Source: an uncultured Alphaproteobacteria bacterium (lineage in GTDB: Bacteria; Pseudomonadota; Alphaproteobacteria; Rhodospirillales; Rhodospirillaceae). From it: a stretch of 40,000 bases of DNA. Below the pieces are notes generated by a model. It was not told where the DNA came from and made no database searches. It was given only the letters and a program-made list of their open reading frames with translations. Within the stretch, counting starts at the first letter, position 1. Each line of letters starts with the position of its first letter. This document shows, in pieces, positions 1 to 8,240 of this stretch. The stretch is taken from assembly GCA_900079695.1 (NCBI GenBank), contig LT599022.1, positions 3,959,501 to 3,999,500 of the forward strand, read 5' to 3'. The position numbers and the translations under genes are program-made.

Positions 1-1
1 G

Positions 2-676
2 GCCGGCGGCGGTGCGCCCGCCGCACCCGCGCCCGCGCCGCCGCCGGCGGCGAAGCCGCAGCCCGCGCCCGCGCCCGAGGCGGTGAAGCCGCCGCCGGTG
101 GTGGAGCCCGAGGTGGCGCTGCCGAAGCCCAAGCCGAAACCCGACCCCAGGCCGAAGCCCGAGAAACCCAAGCCCAAACCGGTGGCGACGCCCGCGCCGA
201 AGCCGCCGCCCAAACCCGCCGAAACGCCGCAACCGGCCGCGCCCGCCGCCGCGCCGTCGGCGTCCGCTCCATCCGCAGCCGCCGCCCTCGGCGGAACCGG
301 CGGCGCGGCGGCGGCCGGTCTCTCCGAAGGGTCGGCGGGCAGCCCGATCGCGGGGCGCCTCGGTGCGGGCGGGGTGGACGCGGGGACGCCGCTCGGACGC
401 TACAAGGCGCTGGTCTACCACGCGCTGTGGAAGAACCGCCGCTATCCGGCGGTGGCGCAGCGGATGGGCTACGAAGGCGAGGTTGAGGTGACGTTCACGA
501 TCGCCGCCGACGGCGGTATCCGCGGCGTCCGCGTCACCCGCGAAAGCGGCTTCGGCGCGCTCGACCGCGAGGCGGACGCGCTGCTCGACCGCGTCCGCCG
601 CTTCCCGCCGTTTCCCGGCGACCTGCAGGCGCAGAGCCTGACCTTCCGGATCGTCATCCCGTTCCGGCTCACCTGA
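2..676 (+). CDS. TonB family energy transducer, C-terminal part (5' end outside window)
   Basis: The frame is open from base 2, so the true start lies upstream of the window. The visible part begins with a long region of Ala, Pro and Lys repeats (to about base 240), the usual periplasm-spanning linker of TonB. A Gly/Ala/Ser-rich hinge follows. The last ~90 residues form a TonB C-terminal domain, with the pattern [16 protein letters not shown], then [13 protein letters not shown], then a terminal FRIVIPF strand. TonB couples the ExbB/ExbD proton motor to outer-membrane receptors. The N-terminal membrane anchor cannot be seen, so a short TonB-like paralogue is possible. The gene converges on the chemoreceptor gene with only 16 bases between the stops. 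Confidence 0.88.
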   Translation, partial: AGGGAPAAPAPAPPPAAKPQPAPAPEAVKPPPVVEPEVALPKPKPKPDPRPKPEKPKPKPVATPAPKPPPKPAETPQPAAPAAAPSASAPSAAAALGGTGGAAAAGLSEGSAGSPIAGRLGAGGVDAGTPLGRYKALVYHALWKNRRYPAVAQRMGYEGEVEVTFTIAADGGIRGVRVTRESGFGALDREADALLDRVRRFPPFPGDLQAQSLTFRIVIPFRLT

Positions 677-687
677 GCCGGAACGGG
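658..687. terminator. Perfect stem-loop between convergent tonB and chemoreceptor genes
   Basis: Bases 658-670 and 675-687 are perfectly complementary (13 bp stem) around the loop acct. The tonB stop codon (674-676) sits at the loop-stem junction, so the structure uses the last codons of the gene. No T-run follows on either strand, so it is not a textbook intrinsic terminator. Its position between two converging genes suggests a shared 3'-end structure. Confidence 0.6.
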
Positions 688-692
688 TCCGC

Positions 693-2727
693 CTACGTGC
701 GGATGTGGGAGAGGAAGTCGTCGATTTCCCGGTTGAGCGTGTCGACGTGCTGCCGGACGCGGACGGCGTGCTCGCGCACGGTTTCGGCGGTTGCGCCGGT
801 ATCCTTCGCCAAGTCCTGAACCGTGCCGACCCGGGCGTTGACCTGATCGGTGCCCGCGGCGGCGAACTGGATGTTCTGCGAGATTTCGTTGGTCGCCGCG
901 CTCTGCTCCTCGATCGCCGAGGCGATGGTGGAGGAGACCTCGTTGATGCGGTCGATGGGTCTCCTCCTGGATGCTCGCCACGTGGCGCGCGATCTCCTCG
1001 GTGGCCTTGCCGGTCTGGCTGGCGAGGGTCTTGACCTCGCCCGCGACCACCGCGAAGCCCTTGCCGGCGTCGCCCGCGCGCGCCGCCTCGATCGTCGCGT
1101 TGAGGGCGAGCAGGCTGGTCTGCGAGGAGATGTCGTTGATCAGCACGACGATCTCGTTGATGCGCGCCGCCGATTCCGAGAGGTTCTGCACCAGGGTGTC
1201 GGCGGTGCGCGCCTCCCGGACCGCGTCGTCGACCACCTGGGACGACAGCGCGACCTGCGACGCGATCTCGCGAATCGATGCCGACAGCTCTTCGGTGGAG
1301 ACCGCGACGGTCTGCACGCTGCTGCTGGTCTGGGCGGAGGCCCCGGCGGCCTCGGTGGCCTCCTGGGAGCTCCGCCCGGCGACCTGGAGCATCTGCGTGG
1401 CGGAACTCTCCATCGCCACCGCGTTTTCGCGCACCCGCTCGACGATGCCGCCGACCGCCGCGTCGAATTTGTCGGCCAGCGCCAGCCGCTCCAGCCGCTG
1501 GGTGCGGAGCGTCTCCTCCTCGGCCTTGCGGCGCTCCTCTTCGAGCGCCTGCACGCGTCGCCCGGTGTTGCGGAACTGGTCGAGCGCCCGCCCGAGGTTG
1601 CCGATCTCGTCGCCGCGATCGAGATAGGGGATGGCGACGTCGTAGCGGCCGTTTTCCAGCGCCGCGAGAACCTCGGTGACGTCCCGCATCGGCTTGCCGA
1701 TCAGCCTGCCGGTGATCGCGTAGAGGAACGCCGCGAGCACCAGGATCGCCCCCAGCGACGCCAGGATGATGTTCATCTGGAGCGCGTCCGAGGTTGCGGT
1801 CAGGGCGGCGTTCGGGATGTTGATGACGAGCGACCAGGGTTTCGCGGTGTCCCGGATCTCCAGCGGAATGAACATGTGGGTGAAGGTTTCGTCGGCGGCG
1901 GTGAAGGGGGTGCCGGCGCGGACGTGCGGCAGCGCCGCGGCATAGAGCGGAGTCTTGCCGTCCACCGCCTTGCCGAGCAGCGCGGGGTCGGTGTGGGACA
2001 CCCAGCGGCCGTCGTTCGAGATCAGGTTCAGGCTGCCGCTGCCGAAGGGCTTGAGTTCCGCGAGCTTGCGGGCGAGGGAATTGAGCTCGATGTCGGTCCC
2101 GGCGACGCCGAGGAAGGCTTGCGATTTGGGGTCGAGAACCGGGTAGACGGCCGAACTCAACAGGATCTTCCGGCCTTCGATGTCGTACATCACCGGCGGC
2201 GTCAGGGACGGGCGTTTGTCCCGTTTCGTGCCGGTGTAGTATTCGCTCGATTCGTCCGATTTGTCGTAGCCGGTCAGCCGGTAGGGCTGGATGCCGTTGC
2301 CGAAGTTGTAGAAGTACGGAATGAAACGGCCGCTCGCGTCGTGGAACGGGGCCTGTCCGACGAAGGTGCGGTCCTTGCCGTCATAGGCGTCGGGCTCGAA
2401 CCCGACCCACAGGCCCGCGACGTCCGGATTTCTTTCCATGTCGCGGCGCAACGCCGCGATCACCAGGGCGCGGTCGGTGCGGCCGTCCTGAAGCTGCGCC
2501 TCCAGAAGCGCCGCGTACTGCTTCGCGCGCTGCATGCCCTCGTCGAGGGTGCGCTTGACCTCTTGGGCGTAGCGCTGGGCCAGAGCCTCGGCCTCCGCCG
2601 CCGCCTGCGCGCGGGTTTCGTCGCGCGCGTTGCGCATGATCCACAGCGTGCTGAGCGACAGGCCGATGAAGATCACCAGGATGCACGACAGGTTGAGCTT
2701 GGTTCCGAGGGACAGGTTTCGTTTCAT
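693..2727 (-). pseudogene. dCache-type methyl-accepting chemotaxis protein, frame broken near base 954
   Basis: Residues are counted from the ATG at 2727. A transmembrane helix lies at about 12-33, a long periplasmic dCache-like sensor at about 40-315, a second helix at about 318-340, then HAMP and a signalling coiled coil with the conserved tip ([13 protein letters not shown]). After SIQEETH (T590, H591) the frame is lost. One base later the other frame resumes with [17 protein letters not shown] and runs to a stop at 693-695 with the normal receptor ending. Relative to the paralogue at 25434-27110 the spacing at this point is short by 13 residues minus one base, i.e. 38 bases, which explains the shift. 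The unrepaired frame runs on to 469 as low-complexity Arg/Gly-rich sequence over the end of tonB. It is either a true pseudogene or an assembly or sequencing deletion. Confidence 0.85.
930..967. repeat. Inverted repeat bracketing the chemoreceptor frame break
   Basis: GGAGGAGACC at 930-939 is the exact reverse complement of GGTCTCCTCC at 958-967, with 18 bases between. The frame break (base 954) lies inside the intervening loop. Such a hairpin could promote polymerase slippage or template deletion, either in the cell or during sequencing. Confidence 0.7.
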
Positions 2728-2842
2728 GGTCCGGCCGCTCTCTCTCTTTCTCCGTACCGGCTTCGCGCCGCGGCGCTGCCGGAATCATCGTCGATCCGCT
2801 TGCAGACCCGTAATGCTGGTGTTCGGCGGGTGCATGCCTCAA

Positions 2843-2856
2843 CTATAACTGTATAG
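2843..2856. promoter_or_regulatory. Palindrome in the chemoreceptor upstream region
   Basis: CTATA-ACTG-TATAG is an AT-rich interrupted palindrome in a GC-rich setting, about 115 bases upstream of the chemoreceptor start. Read on the minus strand it contains TATACA, a plausible -10 element. It is the only promoter-like sequence I see between the two genes; assignment is tentative. Confidence 0.3.
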
Positions 2857-2878
2857 CACGGAGAGCTTAAGGAAGTAC

Positions 2879-3871
2879 TTATGTGTGCGGCCCGTGCGGT
2901 TTCGCGGCGGTTTCTCCCGGTTTCCGGCCGGGATGCCTGGAGCCGGGGGTGGGCGGAGGTTCGACGACCTCGATCGACCCGGGTACCGCGCATTCGGCGA
3001 TTCGCGCCCGCAGCATGTCCACGAGCGCGTCGACCACCGGGTCGGGGTCGTCGTCGCGATGGCGGATCGCGCCGAACGTCACCCATTTCATCGGATGCAG
3101 CGGACGGGTGGCGATGCGCGTCGGATCGGTGGCGAGCACGCTCAGCCGGTCGATGATCGCCAGCCCCGCGCCGTGGGCGACGAGGTGCTGGGTGATCTGC
3201 GAGGTGCCCGCGAGCAGTTCGTGCTCGACCTGAATCCCCTGGGCGTCGAACATCGCGTCGGTCTGCCGCCGCAGAAGCATGCCGGGGAAATTCTGCACCA
3301 GGGTTTCCGACGCCAGATCCTCGAGGGTCACGACCTCCTTGCGGGCGAACGGGTGGTCGCGCGGCATCAGCACCTCGAGGGCGGCGCGCACCAGCGGCGT
3401 GCTCCGGGCGGCCCAGTGCGAGACCGGCACGTTGCCGAAACTGAGGTCGTATTCGCGGCCGTTGATCCAACCGTCGAGGTCGCGGTGCGAGCGCACGTCG
3501 AGCGACATCTTGACCTCCGGATGGAGGCGCGAGAACCGCGCCACCGCCGGAGCGACCACCGACAGCGACACCCGCGGCATCGTCACCATCCGCAACCGCT
3601 TCGGCCGGTGCGCGCGGATTTCCTCGGCGATCCGCGGAATGTCCGCCAGCGCCGCGAGAATGCGCCGGGCCTCCCGGTTGAACGCCGCGCCCTCCTCGGT
3701 GAGGCGCAGCCGCTGCTTCTCCCGTTTGAACAGGGTCAGGCGCAGTTCCGCCTCCAGCGACGCGATCAGGCGGCTGACTGCCGGTTGCCCGAGGTTCATG
3801 GCATGCGCCGCGGCGCTGACCGACCCTTCGAGAACTACCGCGTTGAAGGCCTGCAAAGCCCGGATGTTCAT
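2879..3871 (-). CDS. LysR-family transcriptional regulator, likely controls the divergent dcuC operon
   Basis: The 330-residue product starts MNIRALQAFNAVVLEGSVSA and continues with a typical LysR winged helix (about residues 1-60, with QPAVSRLIASLE as the recognition-helix region). A two-lobed effector-binding domain follows to about residue 300. The C-terminal ~30 residues are Pro/Gly/basic-rich and probably disordered. The start is supported by a GGAGGAGG ribosome site 7 bases upstream. It is transcribed away from the carrier/M20/PrpD operon across 287 bp, the usual arrangement for a LysR activator of its neighbour. The effector is unknown; a dicarboxylate or the degraded compound is the natural guess. 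Confidence 0.9.
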   Translation of the reverse strand: MNIRALQAFNAVVLEGSVSAAAHAMNLGQPAVSRLIASLEAELRLTLFKREKQRLRLTEEGAAFNREARRILAALADIPRIAEEIRAHRPKRLRMVTMPRVSLSVVAPAVARFSRLHPEVKMSLDVRSHRDLDGWINGREYDLSFGNVPVSHWAARSTPLVRAALEVLMPRDHPFARKEVVTLEDLASETLVQNFPGMLLRRQTDAMFDAQGIQVEHELLAGTSQITQHLVAHGAGLAIIDRLSVLATDPTRIATRPLHPMKWVTFGAIRHRDDDPDPVVDALVDMLRARIAECAVPGSIEVVEPPPTPGSRHPGRKPGETAAKPHGPHT

Positions 3872-4158
3872 CGACGCACCTCCTCCGGCACCAGATCATC
3901 AGGAAAATCGATAATCTTATCTGGAATATGCATTATTAATATAAACTCGGCTCCGCTATGAGTAAATAAGCGTAAATTATCAAAAAATCTTAGCGTATTC
4001 GGGGTGCGTCCTGTCTTCGCTCCGGAACATTCAAGTTTACGCACAGAAGATCCGTCTTCCGGCGCGATTGTCCGCGTCCGTCGCGGTGTCGGCCGGTTTC
4101 CTCGGGTCTCCTGAACGCAATACGCCGCGACCGGCGGCGGAACGGGGAGAAAAGAACG
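3872..4158. promoter_or_regulatory. Divergent LysR/dcuC control region with AT-rich stretch
   Basis: About 3900-4010 is strikingly AT-rich compared with the flanking genes. It contains the palindrome GATAA-TC-TTATC (3910-3921) and the perfect 8-mer TATTAATA (3934-3941), both plausible LysR binding elements, and a repeated AGCGTA. The dcuC side ends with a GGGGAG ribosome site before the ATG at 4159. I could not fix -35/-10 boxes with confidence. Confidence 0.5.
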
Positions 4159-5535
4159 ATGTCGGGATTTCTGGTGGGGCTCGCGGTTACGGCCGTGGTG
4201 GCCTGGCTCATCATCAAGAACTATCAGCCGCATACGGTGCTGCTTCTGGCGGGAATGACGTTGCTGGGGCTGACCTTGTTCGTCTCGCCGGAGACGTCGA
4301 TTCTCTTTAAGAATTCCAAATCGACCGGTCTTCCGTTCTTCGACGTCTTCGATTACGTGCGCGGGAATCTGTCCACCCGCACCGCCGGTCTCGGCATGAT
4401 CATCATGTCGGCCGGTGGTTTCTCGAAATACATGGATCGCATCGGCGCGACCGACGCGATGGTCGACGTGGCGATCCGTCCGCTCAAGCTGCTCAACGCG
4501 CCCTACGTGGTGCTCGCCCTCGGGTATGCGGTGGGGCAGGTGCTCAACATCTTCATCCCCAGCGCCGCGGGCCTCGCGATGCTGCTGCTGGCGACGTTCT
4601 TCCCCACCCTGGTGCGTCTCGGCGTCAGCCGCGCCGCGGCCGCGGCGATGATCGGCACCACCGCGATGCTCGATCTCGGCCCGGCATCGGGGAACGTCAA
4701 TCTCGCGGCCAAGGCGGCGGGGATGGACGTGTCCGTCTATTTCGTCCAGTACCAGCTTCCGGTCAGCGTCGCGGTGATCGCGGTCGCGTCGGTTCTGACC
4801 TACGTCAGCGGCCGCTACTTCGACGGGCGCGGCGGCCACGTGGTCGAGGCCGAGGCGCTTCACGCCGGGGCCGACGCGGCGGCCGAGGGCAATCGCGCGC
4901 CGACGATCTACGCCCTGCTGCCGATGGTGCCGCTGACCCTGATCCTGGTCTTCAGCAAGCTTCTGGTGAGTTCGATCACCCTCAACGTCGTCACCGCGAT
5001 GCTGATCGGCGTGCTGCTGGGTTTCGTCTGCGAGTTGATCCGGCATCGCGACCGCAAGGCGGTGTTCAAGGGCTTCATGGCGTTCTTCGACGGCATGGGG
5101 CACATGTTCGGCCGGATCGTCTCGCTGATCATCTGCGCGGAGGTGTTCGCCTCCGGCCTGCAGACCATCGGCCTGGTCGGGTTCCTGATCGGCACGGCGC
5201 AGGACGCCGGGTTCGGCGTGACCGCGATGACCGTGATCGTGTGCGCGATCGTGATGGTGGTGACCGTCATCGTCGGCTCCGGCAACGCCGCGTTCTTCTC
5301 GTTCGGGCATCTCGCGCCGAGCATCGCCTCGGGCTTCGGCGCGGCGCCGGTGACGATGCTGCTGCCGATGCAGTTGACGGCGGGGCTGGCGCGGTCGATG
5401 TCGCCGGTGGCGGGCGTGATCATCGCGGTGAGCGACGCGGGCGGATGCTCGCCGATCGAGATCGTCCGCCGCACGGTGTTGCCGGTGGTCGGCGGCATCG
5501 TCACCGTGCTGCTGGTTTCCGTGCTGTTCGTCTGA
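4159..5535 (+). CDS. dcuC: DcuC-type C4-dicarboxylate carrier
   Basis: This 458-residue polytopic membrane protein has about a dozen hydrophobic segments. DcuC-like signatures include the stretch around residues 52-93 (STGLPFFDVFDYVRGNLSTR, then GMIIMSAGGFSKYM) and the GSGNAAFFSFG segment near residue 375. DcuC proteins exchange or export C4-dicarboxylates, mainly in anaerobic cells. Here the gene leads an operon with two degradative enzymes and a LysR regulator, so uptake of a dicarboxylate-like compound is likelier than succinate efflux. Length fits the family. The exact substrate cannot be read from sequence. Confidence 0.8.
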   Translation: MSGFLVGLAVTAVVAWLIIKNYQPHTVLLLAGMTLLGLTLFVSPETSILFKNSKSTGLPFFDVFDYVRGNLSTRTAGLGMIIMSAGGFSKYMDRIGATDAMVDVAIRPLKLLNAPYVVLALGYAVGQVLNIFIPSAAGLAMLLLATFFPTLVRLGVSRAAAAAMIGTTAMLDLGPASGNVNLAAKAAGMDVSVYFVQYQLPVSVAVIAVASVLTYVSGRYFDGRGGHVVEAEALHAGADAAAEGNRAPTIYALLPMVPLTLILVFSKLLVSSITLNVVTAMLIGVLLGFVCELIRHRDRKAVFKGFMAFFDGMGHMFGRIVSLIICAEVFASGLQTIGLVGFLIGTAQDAGFGVTAMTVIVCAIVMVVTVIVGSGNAAFFSFGHLAPSIASGFGAAPVTMLLPMQLTAGLARSMSPVAGVIIAVSDAGGCSPIEIVRRTVLPVVGGIVTVLLVSVLFV

Positions 5536-5544
5536 GGATCGGGC

Positions 5545-5571
5545 GGCCGGGGGCGAAGCCCGCCCCCGGCC
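5545..5571 (+). repeat. GC-rich stem-loop between dcuC and the M20 gene
   Basis: Bases 5545-5554 pair perfectly with 5562-5571 (10 bp, 7-base loop). No T-run follows, so it may act as an mRNA-stabilising or attenuating hairpin that sets carrier and hydrolase levels apart. It is the only structure in the 64-base gap. Confidence 0.45.
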
Positions 5572-5599
5572 CCCGTCACATTATCGGAAAGTGAGAGCG

Positions 5600-6736
5600 A
5601 TGCGGTTTCGCCTGGATACGGAAAAGTACCTGAAAGAGCTGGAATTCCTGGTCGATATCGACAGCGGTAGCCACGATCCCGAGGGCGTCGCGCGGGTCGC
5701 CGCGTTCTTCGAGGCGCAGTTCGCCGAACTCGGCTGGCAGGTGCGGCGGAAGAGCTTCGGCCCCGCGCTCGGGCCGGGGCTCGACATTCTCGGCCCCGGG
5801 TGCGGCGAGCAGCAGTGCGACGTGCTGCTGCTCGGCCACATGGATACGGTGTTTCCGGCGGGGACGACGGCGCGGCGGCCGTTCCGGATCGCCGACGGCC
5901 GGGCCTACGGTCCCGGCGTCATCGACATGAAGTCGGGCTGCCTCTACGCGCTTCACGCCGCGCGCTCGCTCGCCGCGGCGGGCGGGCGGATGCCCGCGCT
6001 GCGCGTCGTCCTCAACAGCCACGAGGAGATCGGCTCGGTTCCGGCGCGGCCGTGGATCGAGGAGATCGCCGTCGGCAGCCGCTACGCGCTCGTTCTCGAA
6101 CCGGCGCGGGCGAACGGCAACTTCGTCGACGAGCGGCGCGGCAGCAGCCGCTATGCGATCGCGTTTCGCGGCAAGGCCGCGCACTCCGGCGTCGACCCGG
6201 AGAAGGGCGCGAGCGCGATCAACGAACTCGCCCATTGGATCGTCGCGTTGCACGGCCTCACCGACTATGCCCGGGGCCTCAATCTCAACGCCGGGCTGGT
6301 CTCGGGCGGAACCGCGGTCAACGTCGTCGCCGACGCCGCGGCGATGGAACTCGACGTGCGCCTAAAGACGATCGAACAGGCCGACCGGGTGCAGTCCCGC
6401 CTCGACGCGATGCGGCTCCGGCCGTTCACCGAGGGGGTGTCGGTCGAGGTGAAGGGTGGCCTGACCCGCCCGCCGATGAACCCGACCGAGGCCACCCGCG
6501 CGCTCCGCTCCCGGGTGGACGCGGTCGCCGACCGCCTCGGCGTGAAGATCGGCTGGCAGGCCACCGGCGGCGGGTCCGACGGCGCCTTCACCGCCGCTCG
6601 GGGCGTGCCCACCATCGACGGCATGGGGCCGGTCGGCGGCGGCGCGCACAGCGACGGCGAATATCTGGAACTCGGCAGCCTCGCCGAACGCTTCGCCCTG
6701 CTGGTCGAGGTGCTCTGCGATCTGGCCGAAGACTGA
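5600..6736 (+). CDS. M20-family metallopeptidase/amidohydrolase (carboxypeptidase G2-like)
   Basis: Numbered from the ATG at 5600 (378 residues), the di-zinc site residues are visible: H80 and D82 in GHMDTVFP, bridging D109 in GPGVIDMKSG, catalytic E142 and ligand E143 in NSHEEIGS, and a late His in GGGAHSDGEY. A dimerisation domain interrupts the catalytic fold (HSGVDPEKGASAINELAHW). The family removes N-linked groups such as glutamate, acyl or carbamoyl from amino acids. A GTG at 5591 is in frame, but it sits directly against GGAAA, so the ATG is preferred. In the operon it would hydrolyse the imported compound before or after the PrpD-type step. Confidence 0.85.
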   Translation: MRFRLDTEKYLKELEFLVDIDSGSHDPEGVARVAAFFEAQFAELGWQVRRKSFGPALGPGLDILGPGCGEQQCDVLLLGHMDTVFPAGTTARRPFRIADGRAYGPGVIDMKSGCLYALHAARSLAAAGGRMPALRVVLNSHEEIGSVPARPWIEEIAVGSRYALVLEPARANGNFVDERRGSSRYAIAFRGKAAHSGVDPEKGASAINELAHWIVALHGLTDYARGLNLNAGLVSGGTAVNVVADAAAMELDVRLKTIEQADRVQSRLDAMRLRPFTEGVSVEVKGGLTRPPMNPTEATRALRSRVDAVADRLGVKIGWQATGGGSDGAFTAARGVPTIDGMGPVGGGAHSDGEYLELGSLAERFALLVEVLCDLAED

Positions 6737-6762
6737 CGGATGCGCGGCGAAGGAGGCTGACG

Positions 6763-8124
6763 ATGGCGACGGTGCTCGAACGGATTGCCGCCCGTGCCGG
6801 AACGGCGACGGACGGAGAGGGGCGGCGCGCCGCCGAACGCGCGATCGCCGATACCCTCGGCTGCATGGTGGCGGGATGCGGCGATCCCGCCGCCCGGGCG
6901 GTGCGGCAGGGCCTCGGGGCCGACCGCATTCCCGGACCGTCGGCGCTGGCGGGCGGCGGCCGCAGCGATCCGGCGATCGCCGCGATGGTCAACGGCACGG
7001 CGGCGCACGCGCTCGACTTCGACGACAATTTCGCGCCCGGCATGAGTCATGCCTCGGCGGTGCTGGTGCCGGCGATCCTCGCTCTCGGGCAGCAGCGCGC
7101 GGTTTCGGGCCGCGCGCTGGTGGACGCCTACCTCGCCGGGCTGGAGGCGCAGGCGCTGGTGGGGCGGGGCGTCCGCCCGGAGCATTATGCGGCGGGCTGG
7201 CACGCCACTTCGACCGTCGGCGCGATCGGCACGGCGGCCGGGTGCGCCCACATCGCCGGGCTCGATCCCGCGCGGACGGTCGCCGCGATGTCGCTGGCGG
7301 TGAGCACCGCCGCCGGGATGAAGGGGCAGTTCGGCACCCCGGCGAAGCCTTTCCATGCCGGGATGGCGGCGCGCAACGCGGTGCAGGCGGCTCTGCTCGC
7401 CGAGGCCGGTCTCTCGGGCCGCGCCGACATCCTCGAACGCGGCCAGGGGTTCGGCGAACTGATGGGGGGTGCGATGCCCGCCCACTGGGACGATCTGCCC
7501 GACGAGTCGGTGCCGCACGCCATCCGTACCGACGGTCTGATGGCGAAGATCCACCCCTGCTGCGGCTCCACCCACAACGCCATCGACATGATGCTGGCGC
7601 TGCGGCGCGCACACGGTTTCTCCGCCGCCGACGTCGCGCAGGTCGTCGTCACCGTCGGCCGAGCGAACTTCCGCAATCTCGCCTATCCGGAGCCCCGCGA
7701 CGGGATGGAGGCGCGTTTCTCGATGCAGTACTGCGTCGCGCTGGCGCTGGTTCAGGAGGTTCTGTCGCTCAAGGATTTCACCGCCGAGGCGGTGATGCGG
7801 CCCCACCTGCGCGCGCTGTTCCCGCGCATCGAGATGCGGGTGATGCCGATTGCGCGCGAGCGGGCGTGCCTGCGTCCGGCGCACACCCTCGCCGTGCGCC
7901 TGACCGACGGCCGTGCGTTCGAGGCCGAGATGGCGTTCGCCCACGGCACCCTGCGCGATCCCCTGACCGAGGCGGAACGCATCGCGAAGCTGCGGGACTG
8001 CTTCGATTCGGTCGGCCGGAACCTGGGCGACGGCCAACTGGAGGCGCTGTTGACCGTCGATACGTTGCCGACCCTCGATCCGCTGGCCGCGGTGGTGGCT
8101 TCCGAGTCTCCGACCCCGCCGTAG
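6763..8124 (+). CDS. MmgE/PrpD family protein
   Basis: The 453-residue product matches the MmgE/PrpD fold throughout: AIADTLGCMVAGCGDPAARA at the N-terminus, VNGTAAHALDFDDNFAPG, GWHATSTVGAIGTAAG, KPFHAGMAARNAVQAALLA, and IHPCCGSTHNAIDMM. Members include 2-methylcitrate dehydratase (PrpD), cis-aconitate decarboxylase and iminodisuccinate epimerase. No prpB or prpC lies nearby, so methylcitrate metabolism is not indicated. The start is fixed by AGGAGG at 6751-6756, six bases upstream; the open frame extends farther upstream but only as a shadow of the M20 gene. It is the last gene of the operon. Confidence 0.85.
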   Translation: MATVLERIAARAGTATDGEGRRAAERAIADTLGCMVAGCGDPAARAVRQGLGADRIPGPSALAGGGRSDPAIAAMVNGTAAHALDFDDNFAPGMSHASAVLVPAILALGQQRAVSGRALVDAYLAGLEAQALVGRGVRPEHYAAGWHATSTVGAIGTAAGCAHIAGLDPARTVAAMSLAVSTAAGMKGQFGTPAKPFHAGMAARNAVQAALLAEAGLSGRADILERGQGFGELMGGAMPAHWDDLPDESVPHAIRTDGLMAKIHPCCGSTHNAIDMMLALRRAHGFSAADVAQVVVTVGRANFRNLAYPEPRDGMEARFSMQYCVALALVQEVLSLKDFTAEAVMRPHLRALFPRIEMRVMPIARERACLRPAHTLAVRLTDGRAFEAEMAFAHGTLRDPLTEAERIAKLRDCFDSVGRNLGDGQLEALLTVDTLPTLDPLAAVVASESPTPP

Positions 8125-8153
8125 CCTCTCCCCCCGATCGGGAATCGTCGGCC

Positions 8154-8182
8154 GTCCCCGCGCGTGCCCCACGCGCGGGGAC
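8154..8182 (+). terminator. Strong stem-loop after the dcuC-M20-PrpD operon
   Basis: Bases 8154-8165 and 8171-8182 form a perfect 12 bp GC-rich stem with loop gcccc, 30 bases after the operon's last stop. The following tail (gcttgcat) is only weakly T-rich. It separates the operon from the TetR promoter. Confidence 0.6.
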
Positions 8183-8184
8183 GC

Positions 8185-8227
8185 TTGCATCCGGCGTGTG
8201 CGGGAGTTATGACTGACTGGTCAGTCA
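8185..8227 (+). promoter_or_regulatory. Promoter and TetR-type operator of the export operon
   Basis: TTGCAT (8185-8190) and TATGAC (8208-8213) are spaced 17 bases apart and resemble -35/-10 boxes. TGACTGAC-TG-GTCAGTCA at 8210-8227 is an interrupted palindrome with perfect 8 bp arms that overlaps the -10 box and the expected transcription start. Its position, 13 bases before the regulator's ATG, fits an autorepressing TetR operator. An AGGAG ribosome site follows at 8231-8235. Confidence 0.75.
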
Positions 8228-8240
8228 GAAAGGAGCGCCG

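Noticed and set aside
83-300. Pro/Ala/Lys triplet repeats at the left edge as a tandem-repeat element
   Set aside because: It is the normal low-complexity linker of TonB, with codon-level degeneracy and no fixed repeat unit.
850-2856. Long plus-strand open frame opposite the chemoreceptor gene
   Set aside because: High GC content leaves antisense frames open; the product is Arg/Gly/Leu-biased with no domain, whereas the minus strand encodes a recognisable receptor.
5800-6762. Upstream extension of the PrpD frame
   Set aside because: Overlaps the M20 gene in another frame and is Arg-rich noise; AGGAGG before the ATG at 6763 marks the true start.
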